Under the pieces are notes generated by a model that saw only the letters and a program-made list of their open reading frames with translations, was not told the origin of the DNA and did no database searches. Below are positions 26,137 to 35,797 of a DNA stretch of 64,000 nt, piece after piece. Position numbers and translations under genes: made by a program. Location: positions 590,500-654,499 of the forward strand of contig CP121690.1 in NCBI GenBank assembly GCA_038396605.1, given 5' to 3'. Numbering within the stretch: the first letter of the stretch is position 1; each line of letters starts with the position of its first letter. Source of the stretch: Eubacteriales bacterium mix99. Lineage in GTDB: Bacteria; Bacillota; Clostridia; Caldicoprobacterales; DTU083.

Positions 26137-26923
26137 TCTTATTCCTCCTTTCCGGATTTTCCCTGGATGTCAGCCAGTTGACCAGAAGCAAAAGCAGCAG
26201 CACACTGGAAAACATCAAAGTGGACAATGCATTGATTTTGGGGCTGATCCCCCGTCTTGCCATGGAATAGATCAAAATGGACAGGTTGGAAACTCCGCTG
26301 CCTGTCGTGAAAAAACTGATGACGAAATCATCCAGGGAGAGGGTAAACGCCAGCAGGAAACCCGCCACCACTCCCGGCATGATCTCCGGCAGAATCACCT
26401 TTCGGAGAGCCACCACAGGTGTAGCTCCCAGATCCTGTGCTGCCTCATACAGGTGCCGGTTCATCTGCTTCAGCTTCGGCAATATGGACAGGATCACATA
26501 GGGGATGTTGAAGGTAATATGGGACAGCAACATGGTCACAAATCCCAGAGGCATTCTGGTGAAAATATACAGTGCCATAAGGGAGATACCGGTCACAATA
26601 TCCGGATTCAGCACGGGAAGATAATTCAGATTCAGCAGAATCTCCTGCGGTGCCTTTCTCATGCTGAATATCCCGATGGAAGCTGCCAGTCCGATCAATG
26701 TGGCAATGGCAGAGGACAATACTGCGATCAGAATCGTATACTTCAGGGCAGACAGTATCTGCTGATCCTGAAACAGTTCCACATACCATTTTAAGGTGAA
26801 GCCTCCCCAATGCGCCCTGGACTTTGAGGCATTGAACGAGAACAGAATCAATACCAGAATCGGCACATAAAGGAATGCAAAGATCAGACTCACATAGAAT
26901 TTCTTCAAAAAGCGGCTCACCAC
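26081..26923 (-). CDS. potC: Polyamine ABC transporter permease
   Basis: A 280-residue permease with about six transmembrane segments. The cytoplasmic EAA-loop motif (YEAAQDLGATPVVALRKVILPEIMPG) that contacts the ATPase is intact. Starts at GTG 26923 behind GGAGG, overlapping potB by 7 bases. It has an unusual polar C-terminal tail of about 35 residues that covers the potD start. Confidence 0.92.
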   Translation of the reverse strand: MVSRFLKKFYVSLIFAFLYVPILVLILFSFNASKSRAHWGGFTLKWYVELFQDQQILSALKYTILIAVLSSAIATLIGLAASIGIFSMRKAPQEILLNLNYLPVLNPDIVTGISLMALYIFTRMPLGFVTMLLSHITFNIPYVILSILPKLKQMNRHLYEAAQDLGATPVVALRKVILPEIMPGVVAGFLLAFTLSLDDFVISFFTTGSGVSNLSILIYSMARRGISPKINALSTLMFSSVLLLLLLVNWLTSRENPERRNKIGKNKENGSYLTDTGHDI

Positions 26924-27741
26924 AGCACACCTCCTTCGCTCTCCTGCTCATGCCGCTGCATAATCCCCATACTCAAAAGGATGAGCAGCATCATGATAAC
27001 CGACAAGGCGGATCCAAAGCCCCAATCCCCGGAAGACAGGAACTGCTGCTCAATTAAATTGCCGATCAGCATGAACTGTCCGCCTCCCAGCAGCCTGGAA
27101 ATAACAAAAGTGGTCACTGCCGGCATGAAGACCATGGTAATCCCGGAAACCACGCCCGGCAGACTCAACGGCAGGATAATCCGCCGGAATACGGTAAAGG
27201 CATCCCCGCCCAGATCCTGAGCCGCCTCAATCATACTGCCATCCAGTTTGGACAGAACCGAATAAATGGGCAGGATCATAAATGGAAGAAAATTATAGAC
27301 CATCCCCAGAACAACTGCGCCATCTGTGTAGAGAATATGGAGAGGCGGCAGATGAAGCCGGGTCAGCAGGAAATTGATGACCCCGTTGCGCTCCAGCAGA
27401 GTCATCCAGGAATAGGTCCGCAGCAGAAAATTCATCCACATGGGAAGCACAATCAAAAGATACAGGATCTTCTTTTTGCTGTATTCCTTTCCGGACAGAA
27501 TCCAGGCAACAGGATAGCCAAGCAAGAGACAGACCCCTGTGCTGATCAGCGCCAGTACAACAGAGCGGATCAGCACTTTGATATAAATGGGATCCAGACA
27601 GCGGCGAAAATTTTCCATGGTGAACCGGATGCCGGCTCCCGATTGAACCGTCACACTGTAGAACACGACCAGTGCCAGGGGAACAACGATAAACAGGATC
27701 ATCCATACAATGTACGGATATGCCATCCAACGCTGCTTCAT
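26917..27741 (-). CDS. potB: Polyamine ABC transporter permease
   Basis: A 274-residue permease with about six transmembrane helices and the EAA motif [23 protein letters not shown]. It forms the channel with PotC. ATG 27741 overlaps the potA stop by 4 bases (ATGA). Confidence 0.92.
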   Translation of the reverse strand: MKQRWMAYPYIVWMILFIVVPLALVVFYSVTVQSGAGIRFTMENFRRCLDPIYIKVLIRSVVLALISTGVCLLLGYPVAWILSGKEYSKKKILYLLIVLPMWMNFLLRTYSWMTLLERNGVINFLLTRLHLPPLHILYTDGAVVLGMVYNFLPFMILPIYSVLSKLDGSMIEAAQDLGGDAFTVFRRIILPLSLPGVVSGITMVFMPAVTTFVISRLLGGGQFMLIGNLIEQQFLSSGDWGFGSALSVIMMLLILLSMGIMQRHEQESEGGVLW

Positions 27742-28787
27742 GCCGTTCGCCCCCTTTTCATGATATGGATATCATTCGGATGAATGTCCAGTCCCACTTC
27801 CTTGCCGACTCCGGCCATCAGGGTACTGTGGACCATCCAGGTGATTCCTTTGCTTTCTATCATCATTTCATAATGAACTCCCTTGAACGTGACAGACAAT
27901 ACCTTTCCCCCGAGCATTCCGCAGTTGGCGGGAACCACCCTGATATCCTCCGGACGAATGACGACTTCCACGTTTTCGTCTCTGGCAAAGCCCTGATCCA
28001 CGCATTTGAATTTCCGGCCCATAAAAGTGACCAAGAAATCCTCATTCATTACCCCATCCAGTATGTTGCTCTCTCCGATAAAGTCCGCGACAAAGGCATT
28101 CTTCGGCTCATTGTAAACGTCTTCCGGAGTGCCAATCTGCTGGATCACCCCGTTGTTCATAACCACAATGGTATCGGACATCGTCAGGGCTTCCTCCTGG
28201 TCATGGGTAACATACACAAAGGTAATCCCCAGGGACTGCTGCATGTCCTTCAACTCCAGCTGCATTTCCTTTCTCAGCTTCAGATCCAGCGCACCCAGAG
28301 GCTCATCAAGAAGCAGCACCTGCGGCTCGTTTACCAGGGCCCGGGCAATTGCCACCCTCTGCTGCTGGCCGCCGCTGAGAGAATCAACGGAACGCTTCCC
28401 GTAGCCTTCCAGATTCACCAGCCGGAGCATACGCTCCACCTTTTTCCCAATTTGCTTTTTATCCATCTTCTGAATACGGAGACCAAAAGCAATGTTCTCA
28501 AACACGTTCATATGCGGAAAAAGAGCGTATTTCTGAAAAACAGTGTTCACCTTTCTCTTATAGGCGGGCAGATCATTGATGTTCACCCCTTCAAACAACA
28601 AATCGCCGCTGTCCGCATCCTCAAACCCGCCGATAATCCGCAGGGTTGTCGTCTTCCCACAGCCGCTGGGTCCCAGCAGGGTAACAAATTCATTTCTTCG
28701 TATGGACAGATTCATATCCACAAGAGCAGGCGTATCCCCAAAGGACTTTGAAATATCCACCAGCTGCAGTATCACATCATTAGTCAT
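27738..28787 (-). CDS. potA: Polyamine ABC transporter ATP-binding protein
   Basis: About 349 residues. Walker [11 protein letters not shown]-loop, signature [15 protein letters not shown] and Walker [12 protein letters not shown] are intact, followed by a C-terminal TOBE-type regulatory domain (from about 240). The frame opens upstream at 28859, but GGGGGAA 6 bases before ATG 28787 fixes the start. It energises PotB/PotC. Confidence 0.93.
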   Translation of the reverse strand: MTNDVILQLVDISKSFGDTPALVDMNLSIRRNEFVTLLGPSGCGKTTTLRIIGGFEDADSGDLLFEGVNINDLPAYKRKVNTVFQKYALFPHMNVFENIAFGLRIQKMDKKQIGKKVERMLRLVNLEGYGKRSVDSLSGGQQQRVAIARALVNEPQVLLLDEPLGALDLKLRKEMQLELKDMQQSLGITFVYVTHDQEEALTMSDTIVVMNNGVIQQIGTPEDVYNEPKNAFVADFIGESNILDGVMNEDFLVTFMGRKFKCVDQGFARDENVEVVIRPEDIRVVPANCGMLGGKVLSVTFKGVHYEMMIESKGITWMVHSTLMAGVGKEVGLDIHPNDIHIMKRGRTA

Positions 28788-28831
28788 TTCAGATTCCCCC
28801 ATTTCCAAGAACAAATAGAAGTTGCATTTCT

Positions 28832-29371
28832 TCAGAAAGTCGGCGGCGTGGAAATCCACAAAAGCTGGGACTTTCCCCTGGCAGCGTTGGTGATAAAATG
28901 ACTCATGGAAGGCTTGAACGAAAAGCTCTCACCTTTGCGCACCCGATAGCTTAGCTTTCCCAGATGAAGAATTACCGACCCGGAAAGCACATAGCCAAAT
29001 TCTTCCCCGTCATGGGGACCGTCTATTTTGGAAGAACCGCCCGGCAGCAGCTCCATAATAATGGGCTCCATGCTGTTCTTCTGCGCATTGGGTATGATCC
29101 AGTGAATGATATGGCTCAGTTCCCCGTTCTCCAGGCTGAAGACATCCTCCTTCTTGAACACAATTTTTTCATCGATCTGTTCATTGAAGAAGTCCCGGAT
29201 ATTGGTCCCCAGGCTTTCCAGAATATCCATCAGCGTCGCAATGGACGGAGAGGTCTGCTCCCTTTCCACCTGTGAAATGAAGCCCTTGGACAGCTCACAC
29301 CGATCTGCCAGTTCCTGCTGGGTCAATCCGTTCCGGATCCGAAGCTCTTTGATTTTCTGACCAATTTTCAT
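28832..29371 (-). CDS. HTH-cupin transcriptional regulator of the pot operon
   Basis: About 179 residues: an N-terminal Cro/C1-type helix-turn-helix ([20 protein letters not shown], residues 4-55) and a C-terminal cupin domain (about 100-175) that may bind a polyamine-like effector. This is the PuuR-like regulator type commonly placed before potABCD. potA starts 44 bases downstream. The preferred start ATG 29371 has a modest ribosome binding site. A 20-base imperfect palindrome upstream (29407-29426) is a candidate autoregulatory operator. Confidence 0.88.
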   Translation of the reverse strand: MKIGQKIKELRIRNGLTQQELADRCELSKGFISQVEREQTSPSIATLMDILESLGTNIRDFFNEQIDEKIVFKKEDVFSLENGELSHIIHWIIPNAQKNSMEPIIMELLPGGSSKIDGPHDGEEFGYVLSGSVILHLGKLSYRVRKGESFSFKPSMSHFITNAARGKSQLLWISTPPTF

Positions 29372-29406
29372 AATCATCCCGTCCATCCAGTCTCTTAACA
29401 CTAAAC

Positions 29407-29426
29407 TTAATGTTTACAAACGCTAA
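29407..29426. promoter_or_regulatory. Candidate operator for the pot regulator
   Basis: TTAATGTTTACAAACGCTAA, an imperfect inverted repeat (7 of 10 positions), overlapped by ACTAAAC and GCTAAAC direct repeats. It lies about 35 bases before the regulator start. Confidence 0.4.
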
Positions 29427-29616
29427 ACAAGCAACGTATATAGTAATAACATAAACGAAACGGAAAGTCAACTTGATTTCATGCATAGCTTTTGATACGA
29501 TATTTGAGAACCCAATCAATGAAAACGACTTCCCTGCGGCGGGATAAATGGAATTTCCTGCAGCAGGATGCACCTGAAATCAACGGGCAGAATGAAGAGG
29601 AGTTACAGAGTTATTT

Positions 29617-30522
29617 ATGATACCAAAAGATTACCCAACGGTCAGCTATCCGGAAGTTCCCTTGAACAGGGAGATCGAAATCAACAGCATCATTACCTTG
29701 TTCTATTTTGAATATGCCAAGGATTATGTATTCCATGGGGAAGCCCATAACTTCTGGGAGTTTTTGTATGTTGACAAGGGAAAGGCAGAGGTCATGGCTG
29801 ACGCAGAAGGTTATGAGCTGGAGCAGGGAGAGATGATTTTCCACAAACCCAACGAATTTCACAGCATATGGGCAGATGGAAAAACGGCACCCAACCTGAT
29901 TGTCGTTTCCTTTATCTGCAGGAGCCCGGCAATGAAATTCTTTGAAAACAAGATTCTGAAAGTGGACCAGGAGGGAAAGGATCTCCTGGCCAAAATCATC
30001 CGGGAACGGTCCGATTGCTTTTCCGATCCATTGGACAAAAGAGTCCATGCCGATCGGATCCGGCCGGACAGGCCCTTTGCCTCCCAACAGCTCATATCCC
30101 TGTATCTGGAGATGCTGCTCATCACTCTGATCCGAAACAATACTGCCATTGAGAACAGTGCCCGGGTATCCTCTTCCACCCGACACCGGGTGGAAGAGGA
30201 TCTTGTGAATCGGATCATCGCCTATATGAACGAAAATCTTGATAAAAACCTTTCCATTGATGATTTCTGCAGGAAATTTTGCCTGGGGCGCACCCGGATC
30301 AAGGATTTATTCAAGGAAAAAGTGGGTATCAGTATCATCCAGCACTATCGGTATTTAAAAATCGAACGGGCAAAGCAGCTCATCCGGGAAGAACGATATA
30401 ATTTTACGGAAGTTTCCGAGATGCTCGGTTTCAGCACCATCCACTACTTTTCCAACGTATTTAAAAAGACCACCGGGATGACTCCTTCGGAATATATATG
30501 TTCCGTAAAATCCAAGGTCTGA
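29617..30522 (+). CDS. AraC family transcriptional regulator
   Basis: A 301-residue regulator: N-terminal cupin-like sensor (residues 25-110, LEQGEMIFHKPNEFH) and two C-terminal AraC helix-turn-helix motifs (LSIDDFCRKFCLGRTRIKDLFKE, then FTEVSEMLGFSTIHYFSNVFKK). Diverges from the pot regulator. Its target and ligand are unknown; it stands alone downstream of no metabolic gene on its strand. GAGGAG precedes the ATG. Confidence 0.88.
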   Translation: MIPKDYPTVSYPEVPLNREIEINSIITLFYFEYAKDYVFHGEAHNFWEFLYVDKGKAEVMADAEGYELEQGEMIFHKPNEFHSIWADGKTAPNLIVVSFICRSPAMKFFENKILKVDQEGKDLLAKIIRERSDCFSDPLDKRVHADRIRPDRPFASQQLISLYLEMLLITLIRNNTAIENSARVSSSTRHRVEEDLVNRIIAYMNENLDKNLSIDDFCRKFCLGRTRIKDLFKEKVGISIIQHYRYLKIERAKQLIREERYNFTEVSEMLGFSTIHYFSNVFKKTTGMTPSEYICSVKSKV

Positions 30523-30659
30523 TCTTCAGGCGGGACTTTTCCGTCGACTGTTTGTGCCGTTTGGTGGTTCATCCCCCGGGTATTCCTGCCCCGCCGTTGG
30601 TATCGGGCCATCCGCCGGCCTTTCCTTTTCCTCCATGCATTCCTTCCGGTTGCATCCGT

Positions 30660-31964
30660 TCAATCCGGGAGCTCAATGAAAAAGGCGGATCCCTTTCTCC
30701 TTTGGCTCTCCACATCAATGTTCCCGCCGAACAGATCCACAATGCGCTTTACAAGTGCCAGGCCAAGACCATTGCCCTCCGATGCACGGGTGGTATCCCC
30801 CTGATAGAATTTGTCAAAAATACGCTCCCGTGTGGACGGATCCATGCCGATTCCCTCGTCCCGGACCGTTGCCTTGATGCTGGTCCCGGTATGATACAGC
30901 CGGATGATGATCCTGCCGCCGGGATGGGAGAATTTAATGGCATTTTCCATCAGATTCAGCCAGACCTGCTGCAGCATTTCCTCATTGCCATAAAACATGA
31001 TGTCATTGAGATGAAGGTCGAACCGGATATTTTTTCCGCTCCATTCCGGTTCCAGCAGCAAAATAACACGCCGTATCTGCTCATCCAGTGCAAAGAGGTT
31101 GCTTTCGGACAGGATATCCTGATTTTCCAGTTTGGACAGTTTCAAGATATTGGATGTCAGCCTGGAAAGACGTTCGGTTTCCTCCCGGATAATCCCCGCA
31201 TACTCCTGCCTTTCCCCATCGGTCAGCTCTCCGGATTGAATCAATTCTGCAAAACCCCGGATGGAGGAAATAGGGGTTTTGAATTCGTGGGAAACATTTC
31301 CAATAAAATCCTTCTGCAGCATCTCCATGCTTTTTAATTCTAACGTCATTTTATTGAAGCCATCCGCCAGCTCCCCGATTTCATCATCGGAACATTTCTT
31401 TACCTTGACGTCAAAATTGCCTTTTGCCACTTCCCCGGTTGCATCATGAAGCGCATGTATACCGCGCAGTGCATGCTTGCTTCCCATGATGATCATAATC
31501 GTTCCGATCAGAACGCTGAACAGCAAAGTCAGTCCCTTTCGCAGCTCTGTCCGGAAATAAATGCTGCTGTGTCCCCGCATGCTGATCTCTATTAGATTAT
31601 CTTCAAGATAAAACAGCGTCTTGCCGGACAGGATGTAATCTTCCCACAGAAATACAGTTTCCTTCCTGTCCAGGGCTTGCTTCTGCCGCTCCGTCAGCTT
31701 CAATCCGCCGGTCCCGTTCCTTTTTCTTACCCGATGATAAGGATTGCCGGATAACCGGATCAGCTCATCCATGGACAAGTCCGTCTTCTGATGCAGCTGC
31801 TGCATAACCTCCGCAATCTGTACCTGTCCCTCCCGGATGTCTCTCTGTACAGAACGGTTGGTGATCAGAACCGAAGCCACATAGGAACTAAAAGAAGCGG
31901 AAGCCATGATAAAAAGAAACAAAAGGGACAGTTTGACTCTCAGATTCATCCCTTTCCGGCTCAT
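30660..31964 (-). CDS. Sensor histidine kinase (OmpR-class partner)
   Basis: A 434-residue membrane kinase. Two transmembrane helices (about residues 10-32 and 145-165) flank an extracytoplasmic sensor; a HAMP domain follows, then the H-box SHEFKTPISSIRGF with phosphoacceptor His, N-box NLMENAIKFSH, and G-boxes DEGIGMD and GNGLGLALV. Start ATG overlaps the response regulator stop by 4 bases. The stimulus is unknown. Confidence 0.92.
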   Translation of the reverse strand: MSRKGMNLRVKLSLLFLFIMASASFSSYVASVLITNRSVQRDIREGQVQIAEVMQQLHQKTDLSMDELIRLSGNPYHRVRKRNGTGGLKLTERQKQALDRKETVFLWEDYILSGKTLFYLEDNLIEISMRGHSSIYFRTELRKGLTLLFSVLIGTIMIIMGSKHALRGIHALHDATGEVAKGNFDVKVKKCSDDEIGELADGFNKMTLELKSMEMLQKDFIGNVSHEFKTPISSIRGFAELIQSGELTDGERQEYAGIIREETERLSRLTSNILKLSKLENQDILSESNLFALDEQIRRVILLLEPEWSGKNIRFDLHLNDIMFYGNEEMLQQVWLNLMENAIKFSHPGGRIIIRLYHTGTSIKATVRDEGIGMDPSTRERIFDKFYQGDTTRASEGNGLGLALVKRIVDLFGGNIDVESQRRKGSAFFIELPD

Positions 31965-32635
31965 ACCTTTTTCTCCGCCTTGTAACCAAGCCCTCTTACG
32001 GTGACAATATCGAACTCCGGCCAGGGCCCAAAATGTTCCCTCAGCCTTTTGATATGAACGTCCACGGTGCGTTCATCCGCTTCCGAATCCACTCCCCAGA
32101 TTTCGTCCATCAGCTGACGTCGGGTAAAAATCTGCTTTGGATAGGAAAGCAGCTTGAACAGCAAATAAAATTCCTTGGGAGGAAGGACGATGCTCTCACC
32201 ATTCCGGGAAACGATCAGTGTATCATAATCCAGCTCCACATCTCCAATGACCAGTTTATGCTCATTCGAAACCTGGGCACGGCGCAGCAGCGCTCCTACC
32301 CGCAGAATCATTTCATTCAGATCGATGGGCTTTACCATGTAATCATCCGCTCCGGACAGAAAACTTCTTTGCTTGTCTTCAAAACTGTCCTTGACCGTCA
32401 CCATCAAAATGGGCAGATTGTAATCTGCCTTGCGCAGTTCTTCCGTCAACCGGAATCCATCCATATTCGGCATCATGATATCGGAAACAACCAGGTCAAT
32501 GTGCTCGTGACTCAGAAGGAACAATGCCTCTTCCCCATCCTCGGCCCGAAAAACATGATAGCCGTTCTGCTTCAGCACAGCACAAATCAGTTTGTTCAGA
32601 TTTCTGTCATCTTCCACAACCAATATATTGAACAC
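31961..32635 (-). CDS. OmpR family response regulator
   Basis: A 224-residue regulator: receiver domain with acidic pocket VEDDR, phospho-acceptor Asp in VVSDIMMPNMDG, Thr in VTV and Lys in VKPID; C-terminal winged helix (about residues 130-222) with WGVDSEADERTVDVHIKRLR. Start is GTG behind AGGAGAG. Paired with the downstream kinase. Confidence 0.93.
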   Translation of the reverse strand: MFNILVVEDDRNLNKLICAVLKQNGYHVFRAEDGEEALFLLSHEHIDLVVSDIMMPNMDGFRLTEELRKADYNLPILMVTVKDSFEDKQRSFLSGADDYMVKPIDLNEMILRVGALLRRAQVSNEHKLVIGDVELDYDTLIVSRNGESIVLPPKEFYLLFKLLSYPKQIFTRRQLMDEIWGVDSEADERTVDVHIKRLREHFGPWPEFDIVTVRGLGYKAEKKV

Positions 32636-32797
32636 GGTACTCTCCTGACTCCCTTATCCTTGTCTTTCACCCCATACCATACTCCGGAATCCCTTTTCCA
32701 ACCGGATGATCTATATGATCTATACTCGGATAAAAGGCAATCGTCTTCTCTCTTTCATTATACCATATCAAACAGATGCGTCCGAAGCTTCAGCTTC

Positions 32798-33604
32798 TCA
32801 CGGCTTTTTCCCCGTCCGGTTCTCCTCCTGGTGATCCGGCCCGGTATCGGCTTTTCCGTATTCCGCATGATCGGAAGAGGATGAAGAAGTGCGGGTATTC
32901 CGCAGCCTTGTATACACCCAGTATACAACAAAGGAAGCAATGGACAGCGTAACCGACAGGATACAGGAAAACAAAAACTCCGGGGAATGGGGGTTGGTTA
33001 TGGTGATTCCCACCATGGTAATGGAAATCAAACCGGGCAGCATTCCGACAGCTGTTCCGGTAATATACTTTTTGAAATCCACCTTGCAAGCCCCCATAAA
33101 CATGCTGACGGCATCACAAGGAAGGAAGCCGATCACCCGTACAATAAAGGAAAAGAACCACTCGTTTCCCCTTTTTAAATTGTCCAGCACCTGCATTTTC
33201 GGAAACCTCTTCAATATCTTTTCCATCACTCCCCCGCCGGAGTATCGGCCAATCCAATAGGGCAATGTCGTGCAGGTTATCATGCCCAGCACATTGATCA
33301 GGAAAGCACGAACCGGCTTGAAAATCAGCCCGGAAGAGATATAGAGCAGGGGAATCGGTATCACAAACACCATGGACTTGAAAGCATAGAGGGCAATCAT
33401 AAACAAGGCCGCCAGCCATTCGTTCTTCGGCGCATAGTTCACCAGCTCCTTCGGAGAGATCGGATCATCGTGCAAAAAGGCAAAAGGGCCGGTCAACAGA
33501 AGTACCAGTATCAAACCGCATATCCACGGAATGGTACGAAAGACTCTTGCACGAATCCGTTTCCCTTTCTCCTGTTCCAACCTCTCGCGATCTTCATCAC
33601 CCAT
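32798..33604 (-). CDS. TVP38/TMEM64 (DedA-like) membrane protein
   Basis: About 268 residues with five to six hydrophobic segments and the SNARE-associated/VTT signature: GMITCTTLPYWIGRYSG and RVIGFLPCDAVSMFMGA. Proteins of this group are scramblase- or transporter-like; a role in lipid or ion handling is inferred. The open frame reaches 33793 and overlaps GH127 on the same strand, but GAGGTGA is 7-8 bases before ATG 33604, which also lies after the GH127 stop. Confidence 0.82.
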   Translation of the reverse strand: MGDEDRERLEQEKGKRIRARVFRTIPWICGLILVLLLTGPFAFLHDDPISPKELVNYAPKNEWLAALFMIALYAFKSMVFVIPIPLLYISSGLIFKPVRAFLINVLGMITCTTLPYWIGRYSGGGVMEKILKRFPKMQVLDNLKRGNEWFFSFIVRVIGFLPCDAVSMFMGACKVDFKKYITGTAVGMLPGLISITMVGITITNPHSPEFLFSCILSVTLSIASFVVYWVYTRLRNTRTSSSSSDHAEYGKADTGPDHQEENRTGKKP

Positions 33605-33663
33605 CTTTGCTATCACCTCTGCCTTGCAATTGCAGTGCCTTTTACTGCATGAAACGGCTTGCC

Positions 33664-35622
33664 TCATTGATACCGAAGCCAGACCAGCATTTCCCCCGGT
33701 TCCCGATTGCCCCACAGAAAATAAGGCACAGCCTTGATTCCAATATGTTTCTCGCTTCGGGACAAAGGACGGTACAATTCCTCTTCCTTCCATGAGGATT
33801 CATTGGTTCGGTACCCCTCTGCCCGGATAGCCACAGCCTTCCCCGGAAGCCCCGGATCCCGGAAAGCCTCCAGATGGGCATCCGAAGGTATGGAAATGGA
33901 AGAAAGATTCTTGCCATTGTCTGTCTCCTCCAGGCAATATACCAGCGGACCTCTCTGAATCGCCGCCCTGCCTGCATCGGCACGCACCATGGGATGTGCC
34001 TGAATCAGCTGCGGATCCATCTCCATGCAGAATTCCACAAGGTCCCCATCCGTCCATATCCGGTCAAGACGGACAAAGCCCTTCTGCCGCCGGGAACCGA
34101 TGGAACATTCCTCACCGTTGACCTTCAGGTCTGCTTTGGGACACCAGCCCGGCAGCCGCAAAGCCAGGGTAAATCGCTTTTCGGATACTCCCTTGACCTG
34201 AATCGTTACCTTGCCATCCCAGGGATAATCCGTTGTCTGCACCAGGATAACGGGGACGTCTCCGATTTTCGCCTGAAATTCCCCGCCGATATAGAGACGA
34301 ACCGTGATCGTATCCTCCTCCACATCGTACACATATCCTCCCAGGGAAGAAAGCAGGCGGGCAATATTGGGCGGGCAGCAGGCACAGCCGTACCATTTTT
34401 GGCGGACTGGCAGGATATGTCGTTTTCCAGGATCTTTTTCGCTGGCCTCCGGCCAAACCTCCAGCGGATTGACATAGAAAAACCGTTTCCCGTCCCGCGA
34501 AATCCCGCTGAGGATGGAATTATAAAGAGCCCGCTCCATGACATCCGCGTACTTCCCGTCTTTGTCCAGGGCCAGCATCCGATGGGAAAAGAAAAACAGG
34601 CCAATGGAGGCACAGGTCTCCTGATATGCCGTATCGTTGGGCAGATCATAGTCCAGGGTAAACGCTTCCCCCTGAGCGGTGGAGCCAATCCCTCCCGTAA
34701 TGTACATCTGCCGGAAGGCGATATTGTTCCACAAAATCCTGCAGGCTTCCTTCAACTCCCTGTCTCCGGTCTCCAGAGCCACATCGGCCATGCCGGAATA
34801 CAGATACACCGCACGGACGGCGTGACCTGTTGCCTTCTTCTGCTCCCGGACCGGGATGCGGTATTGGTTATAATCCGCAGTGTCGGAAGGCCTGCGCCCT
34901 TTCGGGGACCAGAGATTGCTCTCCCTTTTCTCGGCTTCAAGGTCAAAATAATAGGGACGCTTTCCTCTTTCATTGATGAAAAAGGCAGCCAGATCCAGAT
35001 ACCGCTTCACTCCGGTGACATGATACAGCTTGACCAGAGCCAGCTCAATCTCCTCATGACCCGGGTAACCTTTCAGCTTGCCGGGCTCCGGGCCGAAAAC
35101 TGAATCAATATGATCCGCAAACCGGCACATGCACTCCAGAAATTTTCTTTTCCCCGTCGCCTGATAATATGCCACAGCAGCTTCCATCATATGCCCGGCG
35201 CAATAAAGTTCATGACATTCCCAAAGATTGGTCCATCTTTTGCCCGGCTCCTTCCGGATAAAATACGTATTCACATAACCATCCGGCAGCTGCGCCCTGC
35301 TGATCAGATCGATCACTTCATCAGCAGTTGCCTCCAGTTTTTCATCCGGGTAGACGGCCAGACTGTATCCCACCGCTTCCAGCCATTTTGCCAGATCGCT
35401 GTCCTGAAAGACAAGTCCCTCGTATTCCCCCTGCTCCAAACCTGCCGCAATCCGGAAATTGCGTATGGCATGACTGGGCGGAGCGTCCGGAACCCGATCA
35501 TTCAGCGCCTCCCATTGATAGGGAAGAATGGTCTCCCTCACCAGATCCGTATACGGAGACCAGAATTCATCCTCTATCCTGACATCTTTCCAAGGCAGCA
35601 GATGCCCTTTCACTTGATTCAA
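33664..35622 (-). CDS. GH127 beta-L-arabinofuranosidase-like glycoside hydrolase
   Basis: About 652 residues of the GH127 (DUF1680) family. The zinc-cysteine site is present: Glu and Cys in YQETCASIG, and the Cys pair in YGCACCPPNIARL, including the nucleophile Cys used by HypBA1. No signal peptide is seen, so it acts in the cytoplasm on imported arabinosides. Start TTG 35622 follows GGGAGGGG; an upstream ATG at 35694 would lie inside the promoter. The adjacent sugar ABC importer fits an oligo-arabinoside utilisation locus. Confidence 0.88.
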   Translation of the reverse strand: MNQVKGHLLPWKDVRIEDEFWSPYTDLVRETILPYQWEALNDRVPDAPPSHAIRNFRIAAGLEQGEYEGLVFQDSDLAKWLEAVGYSLAVYPDEKLEATADEVIDLISRAQLPDGYVNTYFIRKEPGKRWTNLWECHELYCAGHMMEAAVAYYQATGKRKFLECMCRFADHIDSVFGPEPGKLKGYPGHEEIELALVKLYHVTGVKRYLDLAAFFINERGKRPYYFDLEAEKRESNLWSPKGRRPSDTADYNQYRIPVREQKKATGHAVRAVYLYSGMADVALETGDRELKEACRILWNNIAFRQMYITGGIGSTAQGEAFTLDYDLPNDTAYQETCASIGLFFFSHRMLALDKDGKYADVMERALYNSILSGISRDGKRFFYVNPLEVWPEASEKDPGKRHILPVRQKWYGCACCPPNIARLLSSLGGYVYDVEEDTITVRLYIGGEFQAKIGDVPVILVQTTDYPWDGKVTIQVKGVSEKRFTLALRLPGWCPKADLKVNGEECSIGSRRQKGFVRLDRIWTDGDLVEFCMEMDPQLIQAHPMVRADAGRAAIQRGPLVYCLEETDNGKNLSSISIPSDAHLEAFRDPGLPGKAVAIRAEGYRTNESSWKEEELYRPLSRSEKHIGIKAVPYFLWGNREPGEMLVWLRYQ

Positions 35623-35652
35623 ATCCAACCCCTCCCGGTTTTTTTGTGGCAA

Positions 35653-35680
35653 TATGTACAGCAATGCACAATTGTGCCAA
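35653..35680 (-). promoter_or_regulatory. Promoter and operator of GH127
   Basis: On the minus strand TTGGCA (35675-35680) and TACATA (35653-35658) with a 16-base spacer. A perfect 12-bp palindrome GCACAATTGTGC (35666-35677) overlaps the -35/spacer and is a likely repressor site. Confidence 0.5.
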
Positions 35681-35719
35681 AAAAATTTTATCATTTATGT
35701 TCTTCAAAGTAAAGAAAAA

Positions 35720-35742
35720 AAGGCCGGTTGCACCAGCCTTTC
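35720..35742 (-). terminator. Terminator after the solute-binding protein gene
   Basis: On the minus strand AAAGGCTGGT-GCA-ACCGGCCTTT followed by TTTTC. It separates the sugar ABC operon from GH127. Confidence 0.8.
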
Positions 35743-35797
35743 AAAATTGCCGCCTTTTTATCGACTTCAAATCCTTTTTCACTTTTCACCAGCGCCG

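Noticed and set aside
33874-35103. Plus-strand open frame of 409 codons inside GH127
   Set aside because: Antisense shadow of the GH127 gene; composition and lack of motifs argue against a gene.
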